A stretch of DNA of 20,865 nucleotides from Deltaproteobacteria bacterium (GTDB lineage: Bacteria; Desulfobacterota_B; Binatia; Bin18): the NCBI GenBank assembly GCA_012271025.1, contig JAAXHF010000669.1:1-20865 (forward strand), given 5' to 3'. Of this stretch, positions 12,971-20,534 are shown piece after piece. Positions within the stretch are counted from its first letter, which is position 1, and every line of letters starts with the position of its first letter. The notes under the pieces were generated by a model. That model was given only the letters and a program-made list of their open reading frames with translations, searched no databases and was not told the DNA's origin. The translations under genes and the position numbers were made by a program.

Positions 12971-14691
12971 TTGCTGATGCCCGGCAGGCTCCACACGTAG
13001 TGCTCCAACTCGGCCTTGACCTCGTCAACGAACTGCTGGACCGCCTCACCACGCACCTCCAGGCGTGCCCACTTGTTCTCGAACATGGCCCGCAGGCACT
13101 CGACGATGTAGCCGATCTGGCACTCGGCAAAAAAGATGCCGCTGCCGCCGTGGCCGGGCGTGCCGTTGGGACCCGGGGTGATGAACAGGTTGGGGCAGTG
13201 TTCGAGCGCCATGCCCTGGTAGGTTTCGAGCCTGTCGTCGAGCAGGGCGCGCACATCGATCCCGTTGCGGCCGCTGATCTGAATCGGCCACAGCACCTTG
13301 CCGGTGTCGAAGCCGGTGGCAAAGACAATGATATCGACCACCTCATGGCCGTCGGCGGTGGTGATGCCGTCGGCCGTGATGCGCTCAATCGGCGTATCGG
13401 TCAGCTGCACGTTGTCGCGCCGCAGGGCCTGATACCAGCCGTTGTCAAGCAATAGCCGCTTGCCGTAGGGCGGATACTGGGGCAGCACCTTTTCGACCAG
13501 CTCCGGCCTGTCGCCGATCTGGGCCTTGACATACTCGGTCATCTGACCCCGCAGCTTGTCGTTGGCCGCGTTGACCGAACGTTCCGGGTAGGGCCAGTCG
13601 GGGTCGATGCGCAGGGTCGGCAGGATGGAATCGCCGATCTGCCAGAACTGGCGGAAGCGGAACCACGACAGATAGGTCGGGATCTTGTCGATCAGCAGGC
13701 GCTCGGTGCCCGACAGGGCTTTGCCGTACTGGGGGTGGGACAGCATCCAGTGCGGGGTGCGTTGGTAGATCAGCACCTCACGGGTCTGGGGCGCAATGGC
13801 CGGCACGATCTGGTTGGCGCTGGCCCCGGTGCCGATGACCGCCACCCGCTTGTCGGTCAGATCGACCTCGTGGTCCCAGTGGGTGGAGTGGAACGACGGG
13901 CCCGCAAAGGCGTCCACACCCTCAATCTGGGGCCATTTTGGGATCCGCAGCAGACCGGTCGCGCCGATCACAAAATTGGCCCTGAGGCGCTCGGTCGAGC
14001 CGTCGCCGCGGCGCAGGTCCAGCTCCCACACCGCGTCTGCGTCGTTCCAGCTCATGGTTTCGACCGCAGTGTTGCACTGCAGGCGATCCCCAAAGCTGCG
14101 CTCGGCAACGATCTGCTTGACATATTTCAGCAGCTCGGGCTGATGACTGAAGTGCTCCGGCCAGCCCATGTCGGGCGCAAAGGAGTAGGAGTACAACAGG
14201 CTGGGCGTATCCACCCGACAGCCCGGATAGCTGTTCTGCCACCAGGTGCCGCCCAGCTCGGGGTTTTTTTCGAGAATCGTGAACGACGATAGGCCGAGTT
14301 CTTCGAGTCTGAGGCCGGCCAGGACGCCGGTCACCCCGGCGCCGATAATCACCACCTTGAAGTCGGCCGGCGGCGTGAGCGGCGCAACCTGCGCCTGCGG
14401 GCCGAGCCCCATCTGTTCGCGCGCCATGGGGCCGTACTCGGGGGCGACCGGCATGCCGGCGGCCAGGTTCATGGCTGCCTGCAAGACCTCGTCGCTCGGC
14501 GGTCCGGCCGTTTTCTGGCCCGACAGATAGGCCGGCAACAGCTCGGCCGCCTTGCGCTCAATCTGGGCTCGGTCGCGCAGGTCGGGAACGGCCTGCGGAT
14601 CGTCGGCCAGGTGGGTCACGACTGCCGCCAGGGTGCGTCTGTCAGCCTGTTCGAGCAGGGACGGAATATCAATATCGGTGCTGGTCGTCAT
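12862..14691 (-). CDS. Flavin-containing Baeyer-Villiger-type monooxygenase (HAPMO-like)
   Basis: A 609-residue two-dinucleotide flavoprotein. Residues 1-108 are an extension of the kind found in 4-hydroxyacetophenone monooxygenase. The FAD Rossmann motif is GAGVTG (117-122), followed by LEKNPELGGTWWQNSYPGCRVD (139-161 region). The type I Baeyer-Villiger fingerprint FAGPSFHSTHWD (262-273) matches FxGxxxHxxxW(P/D), and the NADPH Rossmann motif is GTGASA (287-292). ATGFDTG near residue 455 is the usual second conserved stretch. Such enzymes insert oxygen next to a ketone, or oxidise heteroatoms, using NADPH and O2; the substrate cannot be read from sequence. The gene is complete, but its last 36 codons exist twice in the window (also at 7564-7672). 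Expression would be divergent from accD. Confidence 0.9.
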   Translation of the reverse strand: MTTSTDIDIPSLLEQADRRTLAAVVTHLADDPQAVPDLRDRAQIERKAAELLPAYLSGQKTAGPPSDEVLQAAMNLAAGMPVAPEYGPMAREQMGLGPQAQVAPLTPPADFKVVIIGAGVTGVLAGLRLEELGLSSFTILEKNPELGGTWWQNSYPGCRVDTPSLLYSYSFAPDMGWPEHFSHQPELLKYVKQIVAERSFGDRLQCNTAVETMSWNDADAVWELDLRRGDGSTERLRANFVIGATGLLRIPKWPQIEGVDAFAGPSFHSTHWDHEVDLTDKRVAVIGTGASANQIVPAIAPQTREVLIYQRTPHWMLSHPQYGKALSGTERLLIDKIPTYLSWFRFRQFWQIGDSILPTLRIDPDWPYPERSVNAANDKLRGQMTEYVKAQIGDRPELVEKVLPQYPPYGKRLLLDNGWYQALRRDNVQLTDTPIERITADGITTADGHEVVDIIVFATGFDTGKVLWPIQISGRNGIDVRALLDDRLETYQGMALEHCPNLFITPGPNGTPGHGGSGIFFAECQIGYIVECLRAMFENKWARLEVRGEAVQQFVDEVKAELEHYVWSLPGISNWFRGSRDRVTTLIPKRLVDLWQESKTPKFEDYVGR

Positions 14692-14753
14692 GGCGGCAGC
14701 CTACAAGAACCGGGTTGCCTTGTCCAGAAAGTCGCCGGACCGCCGCCAAGGGC

Positions 14754-14782
14754 TTACCAGGCGGGCTGAGAGGTGCTAGGCT
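14754..14782 (+). promoter_or_regulatory. Weak candidate promoter for the accD-folC-lptD cluster
   Basis: TTACCA (14754-14759) and TAGGCT (14777-14782) are spaced by 17 bases in the 223-base gap between the divergent monooxygenase and accD genes. Both boxes deviate from consensus, so this is only the best candidate I see. Confidence 0.22.
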
Positions 14783-14862
14783 CCGCACAGCGCCGAGGGG
14801 AGTGGGAGAGCTGGGTAGGGGCTGGGACAACCCGCCCGAGACACGATTTTCCTGCTTGGCAG

Positions 14863-14897
14863 GGCGGACGCTGATGACCGAGACATCAGTGTCCGCC
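14863..14897 (+). promoter_or_regulatory. Strong hairpin in the accD leader
   Basis: The arms GGCGGACGCTGATG (14863-14876) and CATCAGTGTCCGCC (14884-14897) pair over all 14 positions (one G-U) around the 7-base loop ACCGAGA. The hairpin ends nine bases before the AAGGAG ribosome site of accD and no T-run follows, so it is not a classical terminator. It could modulate accD translation or mRNA stability. Confidence 0.65.
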
Positions 14898-14914
14898 TGT
14901 GGGAAGAAGGAGTT

Positions 14915-15772
14915 ATGGCTGCAACGGAAACGAGGCGGACGCAGGAAGACGCCGAGGCCATCTGGGTCAAGTGCAGCGCCTGTCAGGACATTCTGTTCCG
15001 CAAGGAGGCCGAGCGGCGTCTGTTCGTATGCCCCAAGTGCAGGATGCATCTCAGGCTGACGGTCGAGCAACGCCTGTTCCTGGTGGCTGACCGCGGCTCG
15101 TTTGTCGAGCACGACGTTGACCTGTCGCCCAGCGACCCGCTCGGCTTCACCGACCGCAAACCCTATCCCCAGCGCATCGCCGACGCCCAGGCCAAGACGG
15201 GTCGAACCGAGGCGGTGGTGTGTGGGGTAGCAACGATTGAGGACCGGCCGGTGGCCCTGGGCCTGTTTGATTTTGCCTTTTCGGGCGGCAGCATGGGCAC
15301 CGTGGTGGGCGAGAAGCTGACCCGGATTGTCGAGCACGCGGTGCAGGAACGCCTGCCGGTCATTTTCTTTTCCGCCTCGGGCGGCGCCCGCATGCAGGAG
15401 GGCGTCCTGTCCCTGATGCAAATGGCCAAGGTCAATACGGCCCTCAACCGGCTGCGGGCGGCCGGACTGCCGTATATCTCGGTCATGACCGATCCGACGA
15501 CGGGCGGAGTGGCAGCCTCGCTGGGGATGATCGGCGATATCAATATTGCCGAACCCCAGGCCCTGATCGGCTTTGCCGGCCCGCGGGTGATTGAACAGAC
15601 GATCCGCGAGACCCTGCCGCCGGGCTTTCAGCGGGCGGAGTTCCTGCTTGAGCACGGCATGCTGGACATGGTCGTGGAACGCAAGGATCTGCGTGGCGTG
15701 CTGGCACAACTGCTCGGCCTGCTGTGCGACTCCGTCTCGGACGACGCGGGTGAGGCCCCCGACCAGCCCTAG
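14915..15772 (+). CDS. accD: Acetyl-CoA carboxylase carboxyltransferase subunit beta
   Basis: A 285-residue AccD. The N-terminal zinc ribbon has cysteines C20, C23, C39 and C42 (CSAC ... CPKC). The carboxyltransferase core shows FAFSGGSMGTVVGEK (120-134), FFSASGGARMQEG (151-163) and the TDPTTGGVAASLGMIGDI segment, with the family ending RAEFLLEHGMLDMVVER. It pairs with AccA to move the carboxyl group from biotin to acetyl-CoA, the first committed step of fatty acid synthesis in the cytoplasm. Start: ATG 14915 with AAGGAG just upstream. The next gene, folC, follows after 21 bases, an order (accD-folC) common in many bacteria. In E. coli the AccD zinc ribbon also binds its own mRNA, which makes the leader hairpin here noteworthy. 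Confidence 0.97.
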   Translation: MAATETRRTQEDAEAIWVKCSACQDILFRKEAERRLFVCPKCRMHLRLTVEQRLFLVADRGSFVEHDVDLSPSDPLGFTDRKPYPQRIADAQAKTGRTEAVVCGVATIEDRPVALGLFDFAFSGGSMGTVVGEKLTRIVEHAVQERLPVIFFSASGGARMQEGVLSLMQMAKVNTALNRLRAAGLPYISVMTDPTTGGVAASLGMIGDINIAEPQALIGFAGPRVIEQTIRETLPPGFQRAEFLLEHGMLDMVVERKDLRGVLAQLLGLLCDSVSDDAGEAPDQP

Positions 15773-15793
15773 CCGGTCCGTTTGCTGACGTCC

Positions 15794-17074
15794 ATGCTCA
15801 GTTACGCTCAGACCCTGGACTTCCTGTTTGACCGCGAGGTCGAGCGTATGCAGCTCGGGCTTGAGCGAGTGGAGCGCGCCCTGGCGCTGTGCGGCTCCCC
15901 CCACGCCCGCTTTCCCAGCCTGCACATTGCGGGGACGAACGGCAAAGGCTCGACCGCAGCCCTATTGCACGCCGTACTGAGAGCGGCGGGCTACCGGGTC
16001 GGCCTGTATACCTCACCCCATCTGCTCGACTTCTGCGAACGCATCCGTCTCGGCGACGGCTGGATTCGGCGACAGGACGTGGTTGACGGCGTGGCCTGGA
16101 TTCGCTCCCGCCTCGGTCCGGCCCAGCTTGGGCTCACCCCGTTTGAGCTGATGACGCTGCTCGCCTTTGTGGCCTTTGCCCGCGCCGAGGTCGATATTGC
16201 GGTCGTTGAGGTCGGGCTCGGCGGACGTCTGGACGCGACCAACGTGCTGTCTCCGCTGGTGACGACGATTACCCAGATCGGACTCGACCACCAGGCCTAC
16301 CTGGGCAGCGACCTGGCCCGGATTGCGGCCGAGAAGGGCGGCATCATCAAGCCCGGCGTCCCGGTCGTCGTCGGCCGCATGGAGGCCGACAGCCAGGCCG
16401 TGCTGATCGACATTGCGCGTCGGCGGGGCAGTCCGAGCCTGGTCTATGGTCGGGATTTTTGGGCTGAGGCCGGTTCGGGTCATTTTGGCTATCGGGGCCG
16501 AGCCTGGCAGTATGACGAGCTGCCGCTGGGGCTGGCCGGCGCCTTTCAGGTCGATAACGCGGCCGCCGCCCTGGCCAGCCTGGAATGCCTGACTACGGAT
16601 TTTGCCGTCTCTGGCGCCCAGCTGTGCCACGGCTTGCGGCAGGTCGTCTGGCCGGGACGTTTCCAGATCGTTTCTGACCAGCCCCTGGTCATCCTCGACG
16701 GGGCGCACAACCCCCACGCGGTTGCCGCCCTGGTGTCGGCCCTGCCCGAGGTGCTCGGCGGGCGGCGGATCACGCTGCTGTTCGGGGTGATGGACGACAA
16801 GGACTGGCCGTCCATGGTCCCGCCACTGGCCCGCATTGCCGACCAGGCGGTTGTCACCCGGGTGCGCAATCCGCGTGCCGCAGACCCCCAGGCGGTGGCG
16901 GCCGCCTTTGCCGGGGCGTGTCCGACCCGGGTGTGCAGCGATGCGCGGGCCGCGTGTCAGCAGCTGCTCGACGGGGCGGACGCCGACACGGCTGTGGTCG
17001 TATGCGGCTCGCTGTTTCTGGTCGGCGAGGTGCTGCCCCTGTTTCCTTCGGCGCTGAGGGGGCAGAGCCGATGA
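15794..17074 (+). CDS. folC: Bifunctional folylpolyglutamate / dihydrofolate synthase
   Basis: A 426-residue Mur-ligase-family enzyme with the ATP-binding loop GTNGKGST (residues 47-54), YTSPHLLDFCERI, the conserved VEVGLGGRLDATNVL, the IGLDHQAYLG segment with the metal-binding His, and the C-terminal ILDGAHNPHA start of the last domain followed by FGVMDDKD. It adds glutamate to dihydropteroate and/or folates in the cytoplasm. I chose ATG 15794; a TTG at 15782 in frame lacks support. The first residues (SYAQTLDFLF) match the normal FolC start. The stop overlaps the ATG of lptD, so the two are translationally coupled although their pathways differ. Confidence 0.96.
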   Translation: MLSYAQTLDFLFDREVERMQLGLERVERALALCGSPHARFPSLHIAGTNGKGSTAALLHAVLRAAGYRVGLYTSPHLLDFCERIRLGDGWIRRQDVVDGVAWIRSRLGPAQLGLTPFELMTLLAFVAFARAEVDIAVVEVGLGGRLDATNVLSPLVTTITQIGLDHQAYLGSDLARIAAEKGGIIKPGVPVVVGRMEADSQAVLIDIARRRGSPSLVYGRDFWAEAGSGHFGYRGRAWQYDELPLGLAGAFQVDNAAAALASLECLTTDFAVSGAQLCHGLRQVVWPGRFQIVSDQPLVILDGAHNPHAVAALVSALPEVLGGRRITLLFGVMDDKDWPSMVPPLARIADQAVVTRVRNPRAADPQAVAAAFAGACPTRVCSDARAACQQLLDGADADTAVVVCGSLFLVGEVLPLFPSALRGQSR

Positions 17075-19296
17075 TTCGCCTGGCCTGCCTCATCGTCGTG
17101 CTGTGTCTGACCGGTCCGGTCCCGGTCTGGGGTCAGGCTGAGCCGAGCAGCAGCCAGCCGCTCGAGGTCGAGGCCGAGACGCTGGGCTATGAAGAGGACA
17201 CCGATACCGTGACCGCCAGCGGAAACGTGGCGGTGACCAGGGGGGCGACCCGGGTTACGGCCGATTCGATCCGCTTCAACCGCACCACCAACCAGATCGA
17301 CGCCCGGGGCAATGTCGTGGTCCGCAATCCGCGCGGCACAATCGAAGCCGAGGCGCTCCAGTTTGAAATGGAGGACGAAACCGGCCAGATCACAAACGGC
17401 ACGGTCCGCCTGCCCAGCCATCAGTACACGATTACCGGCAAAAACTTGCAGAAGTCGCTCGGCCAGGCCTATCACGTTGACGACGGGACGATGACAACCT
17501 GTCAGTGCGATGAGCCCGAACAGGCCGACTGGACCGTCGGGGCTCAGACGCTCGACGTCGTCAGACGCGGCCGCGGGGTGGTCCGTGGCGGCACTCTCAG
17601 GGTCCGCAACGTGCCGGTGCTGTACCTGCCGTACGCCCTGTTTCCGGTCCAGACCGAGCGCCAGAGCGGCCTGCTGTTTCCCAACTACGGGTTTTCCAGC
17701 CGCCGCGGCTTCCAGTTCCAGCAGCCCCTGTACTGGGCGCTGAACAAAAGCCACGATGTCACCCTCACCGCGGATGTCGAGACCGCAGCCCGGTTCGGGC
17801 TGTTGGGCGAATACCGCTATGCCCTGAATCGCAACGCCGAGGGTCAGCTGACCGCCTCGTACTTTAACGAAAAGGTGGGCGGCGTGGCCTCGACCAGCTC
17901 ACCCCGGCACCGCTGGAGCCTGACCGGCACGCATCGCCAGCGCCTGCCGTACGGGCTACAGGGCTACGGCGACTTCTTCTTTGTCAGCGACGACCGTTTT
18001 CTGCGCAACATGAACACGCCCTATTATGGCGGGCTGGACGATACCGATCTGCGCTCCCGGCGCTGGACGCGCTCCCGAGCCGGCGCGGTCAAGACCTGGC
18101 GCCACGCCCAGCTAAGGGCCGATACCTTCTACTTCCAGGATTTGCGCAACGAGGACGACTACGCCTTTCAGGTTCTGCCGACCCTGCGCTTTCGGACTCA
18201 GCGCTGGCTGTTGGGCGGTCGGGCCGAGGCCGGGCTCAATATCCAAGGGGCAAACTTCTACCGCCAGAAGGGCTACTACGGCCAGCGCCTCCACATCTCT
18301 CCGTGGCTGTCGGTGCCCTTCTCCCTGGGCGGCTATGCCTTTGGCTCGCTGAGCGCGATCGGCCATGAGACGGTCTATCACCTGGGTTCCCGGGAGTCGG
18401 TGTCGATGCAGGATCTGGGCCGGGCCGGCATGGACGGCCACCGCTTCAGCCCGGGCGGCGACCGCACCCGTGAGACCGTGCAGTTGCGGGCCGAGCTGGC
18501 CACGCGTGCGTCGCGGGTCTTCAGGCTGGGCTGGGGGCGCCTTCACAGCCTCAAGCATGTGGTTGAGCCGCACGTGTCCTACTCCTACAGCCCGGTCGTC
18601 GGCCAGGACGACCTGCCCCTGTTCGACGGCCTGGACCGGATCAATCGGCGCAGCCTGTTCGCCTACGGGGTGACCAACCGCCTGCTCGGAAAATTTACCT
18701 CCGGCTCCGACGCGGACGCCACACGGATACGCGAGCTGCTGCGCCTGACCATTACCCAGGCCTACGATCCGACCCGGCGCCTGCGCGGCGCGGGACCGGA
18801 CAATTTCGGGCTGAGCGAAACCGCCCAGCACTTCTCGGACGTGGCCTTTGACGCGCGGTTCAGCCCCCTTTCCTTTCTCAGCATTCGGAGCGATACGGTC
18901 TACGATCTTGATCGGTCCGAGGTCACCGCAACCCGGGTTGCCGCCTTCGTCCGCGACCCCCGGCCTCTGCCGCGGTCGACGCCGGTGTTCCAGCAGCTGC
19001 AGCGCCGAACGACGCTGTACTTTTCCTACCGGGCCATTGCCGACCGCCTGCTCAGGGAGCTGAGCGCCAGCGTGGTGCTGCGCCTGACCGAGCACGTTTC
19101 GGCCGCCTATCGGACCCGCTATGACCTGAACGACGCCTCGTTCATTCGCAACGGCTATTACTTCCGGCTGCTGTCGCCCCAGAAATGCTGGGCGTTCGAT
19201 TTCGGCGTGGTCGATAAGGTCAACCCGGACGAGGTCGAGTTCCGCTTTGCCATTACCCTGGTCGGGCTGAGTTCATTCGGACGCCAGATGTTCTGA
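17071..19296 (+). CDS. lptD: LPS-assembly outer-membrane protein LptD
   Basis: A 741-residue protein with a signal peptide (1-21, ending VWG), an N-terminal OstA/beta-jellyroll domain (about 30-150; LEVEAETLGY, DTVTASGNVAVTRG, TADSIRFNR, IDARGNVVVRNP) and a long C-terminal beta barrel containing VPVLYLPYALFPV and RQSGLLFPNYGFS, which are LptD signatures. It ends in Phe. With LptE it inserts lipopolysaccharide into the outer leaflet. Cysteines C144 and C146 in the periplasmic part and C706 (KCW) in the barrel are placed like the interdomain disulfide partners of E. coli LptD. I find three such cysteines in the mature protein rather than four, so one pair may be missing. The ATG at 17071 overlaps the folC stop; the longer frame from 16918 reads through folC and has no signal peptide at its start. 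Confidence 0.95.
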   Translation: MIRLACLIVVLCLTGPVPVWGQAEPSSSQPLEVEAETLGYEEDTDTVTASGNVAVTRGATRVTADSIRFNRTTNQIDARGNVVVRNPRGTIEAEALQFEMEDETGQITNGTVRLPSHQYTITGKNLQKSLGQAYHVDDGTMTTCQCDEPEQADWTVGAQTLDVVRRGRGVVRGGTLRVRNVPVLYLPYALFPVQTERQSGLLFPNYGFSSRRGFQFQQPLYWALNKSHDVTLTADVETAARFGLLGEYRYALNRNAEGQLTASYFNEKVGGVASTSSPRHRWSLTGTHRQRLPYGLQGYGDFFFVSDDRFLRNMNTPYYGGLDDTDLRSRRWTRSRAGAVKTWRHAQLRADTFYFQDLRNEDDYAFQVLPTLRFRTQRWLLGGRAEAGLNIQGANFYRQKGYYGQRLHISPWLSVPFSLGGYAFGSLSAIGHETVYHLGSRESVSMQDLGRAGMDGHRFSPGGDRTRETVQLRAELATRASRVFRLGWGRLHSLKHVVEPHVSYSYSPVVGQDDLPLFDGLDRINRRSLFAYGVTNRLLGKFTSGSDADATRIRELLRLTITQAYDPTRRLRGAGPDNFGLSETAQHFSDVAFDARFSPLSFLSIRSDTVYDLDRSEVTATRVAAFVRDPRPLPRSTPVFQQLQRRTTLYFSYRAIADRLLRELSASVVLRLTEHVSAAYRTRYDLNDASFIRNGYYFRLLSPQKCWAFDFGVVDKVNPDEVEFRFAITLVGLSSFGRQMF

Positions 19297-19662
19297 GGTC
19301 GTCTGGCGCCCCTCTTGTTCCTCCCAGTCCCTGAACTGGTCGACGGTGCCGCCCCGCCACATGGGCACGCCGGTCCGGTAGGCGGCGCGGGCGATCATGT
19401 GGGCGCCAAGCGGGGCGGTGAGGAGCAGGAAGCCGAGGATCAGGCTCTCTTTGAGTCCGGGCGACAAGCCCAGAAAGCGGAAGTAGATCAGGGCTGCCAG
19501 CAGCACCCCGGCCACGCCAAAGGTGGTGCTTTTGCTCGTGGCGTGCATGCGCGAATACACGTCTTTCAGCCGCAGCAGACCAATGGTGCCGGTCAGCAGA
19601 AAAAACAGGCCGAGCAGCAGCAGACCGCTGACCAGGATTTCAAGAGTCGGTGGTATGTCCAT
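19273..19662 (-). CDS. mnhG: Mrp-type Na+/H+ antiporter subunit G
   Basis: A 129-residue membrane protein with three hydrophobic segments (about 7-27, 43-63, 71-92) and the MnhG/PhaG signature GTIGLLRLKDVYSRMHATSKSTT around residues 26-48. The usual cytoplasmic C-terminal tail is here somewhat extended and acidic (RDWEEQEGRQTT). It is the last gene of the minus-strand mnh cluster, and its start overlaps mnhF by 23 bases. At the other end it overlaps the convergent lptD by 24 bases, leaving no room for a terminator between the two operons. Confidence 0.93.
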   Translation of the reverse strand: MDIPPTLEILVSGLLLLGLFFLLTGTIGLLRLKDVYSRMHATSKSTTFGVAGVLLAALIYFRFLGLSPGLKESLILGFLLLTAPLGAHMIARAAYRTGVPMWRGGTVDQFRDWEEQEGRQTTSEHLASE

Positions 19663-19927
19663 CGATGACGGTTCCTACCAACAGATAGCGGGCCGCCGCA
19701 ACCGTGCTCAGAAACGACAGAATGGCCAGCACCAGCGCGACATCAATGTACAGGGCGCTGGCCGTGCGGATGGAGACAACGATGATCGCCGCCACCAGAT
19801 TGACCGCAATATTGTCCAGGGCGACCACCTGGTCGGGCACGCTCGGTCCGCGGATCACCCGGTAGCCGCTGAGCACGATCGACAGCGTAATACCGGACAA
19901 CATAATAAAACAGGTCGTTTCAATCAT
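19640..19927 (-). CDS. mnhF: Mrp-type Na+/H+ antiporter subunit F
   Basis: A 95-residue protein with three membrane helices. It has the conserved segment YRVIRGPSVPDQVVALDNIAVN (residues 22-43), including RGPSxPDRVVALD-type residues, and a third helix ALYIDVALVLAILSFLSTVAAARY. MnhF/PhaF is a small obligate subunit of the Mrp complex in the inner membrane. It lies 12 bases after mnhE and overlaps mnhG, so these three are surely cotranscribed. Confidence 0.93.
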   Translation of the reverse strand: MIETTCFIMLSGITLSIVLSGYRVIRGPSVPDQVVALDNIAVNLVAAIIVVSIRTASALYIDVALVLAILSFLSTVAAARYLLVGTVIDGHTTDS

Positions 19928-19939
19928 GGGTGGCGGCCT

Positions 19940-20452
19940 TCACTCGGCGATCAGCAGCAAATAGCGCTCAAAGCCGTCTTTGATCTTCTGTTTTTCTGCC
20001 TCAATGTCCTCAATGTCGAGAAAATGGATGAACAGAAAGCGTCGGTCGGGCGAGACCTCAACCGACAGGGTGCCCGGCGTCAGGGTGATCATATTGGCCA
20101 GCAGCGTAATCAGGATATCGTGCCGGACCTCGAGCGGGTAGGCCAGAATCCCCGAACGCACGTTGAGACGCGGCGACAAGACCTGCTTGACCACGTCGAT
20201 ATTGGCCACGACCAGCTCTATGATGAAAAAGCCCAGCAGGCGAAGGCCCAGCAGCACTCTGCGGATATAGCGCCACTCCCGGCCAAAAGAGCGGGAGAAG
20301 AACAGCATGGCGCCGATGCCGACCAGATAGCCGATCAGAAACTGATGCAGCGAGATCTCGTCGTGCAGCAGGCACCAGGTAAAGGCCAGGGTGATGTTCA
20401 GCGTCAGACGGGGCAGTATGGACGACCCCGGCTGCAATTCCCGTCGGGACAT
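19940..20452 (-). CDS. mnhE: Mrp-type Na+/H+ antiporter subunit E
   Basis: With the ATG at 20452 the product has 170 residues, the normal MnhE length. It shows an N-terminal pair of helices (LTLNITLAFTWCLL, FLIGYLVGIGAMLFF), then LGFFIIELVVANIDVVKQVLSP, and the family-defining LLANMITLTPGTLSVEV with a C-terminal soluble domain (FLFIHFLDIEDIE). The frame is open upstream to 20521, with another ATG at 20479. I prefer 20452 because a GAAG lies 8 bases upstream and the extension runs towards the palindromic repeat. The operon order D-E-F-G is that of standard mrp/mnh clusters. Confidence 0.92.
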   Translation of the reverse strand: MSRRELQPGSSILPRLTLNITLAFTWCLLHDEISLHQFLIGYLVGIGAMLFFSRSFGREWRYIRRVLLGLRLLGFFIIELVVANIDVVKQVLSPRLNVRSGILAYPLEVRHDILITLLANMITLTPGTLSVEVSPDRRFLFIHFLDIEDIEAEKQKIKDGFERYLLLIAE

Positions 20453-20506
20453 GCGATTTTCTTCAGTCGGGGTAGGCATCGTCTCCGCTCGTGTTTCGGG
20501 CATGCC

Positions 20507-20534
20507 GTAGGGGCACGGCATGCCGTGCCCCTAC
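20507..20534. repeat. Perfect 28-bp palindrome between mnhD and mnhE
   Basis: The arms GTAGGGGCACGGCA (20507-20520) and TGCCGTGCCCCTAC (20521-20534) are exact reverse complements with no loop. The outer edge contains the mnhD stop codon (TAG, 20533-20531). Such GTAGGGG...CCCCTAC palindromes are dispersed repeats in several environmental bacteria, but this window has only the one copy. Confidence 0.85.

Noticed and set aside
12763..13455. 230-codon plus-strand frame opposite mazE and the monooxygenase end
   Set aside because: It crosses two genes with clear functions on the other strand, and its His/Asp/Val-rich product is typical of antisense readings.
20453..20521. Longer mnhE product starting at 20521
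   Set aside because: The extension is translated from the palindromic repeat and its flank, exceeds the usual family length and has no ribosome site.
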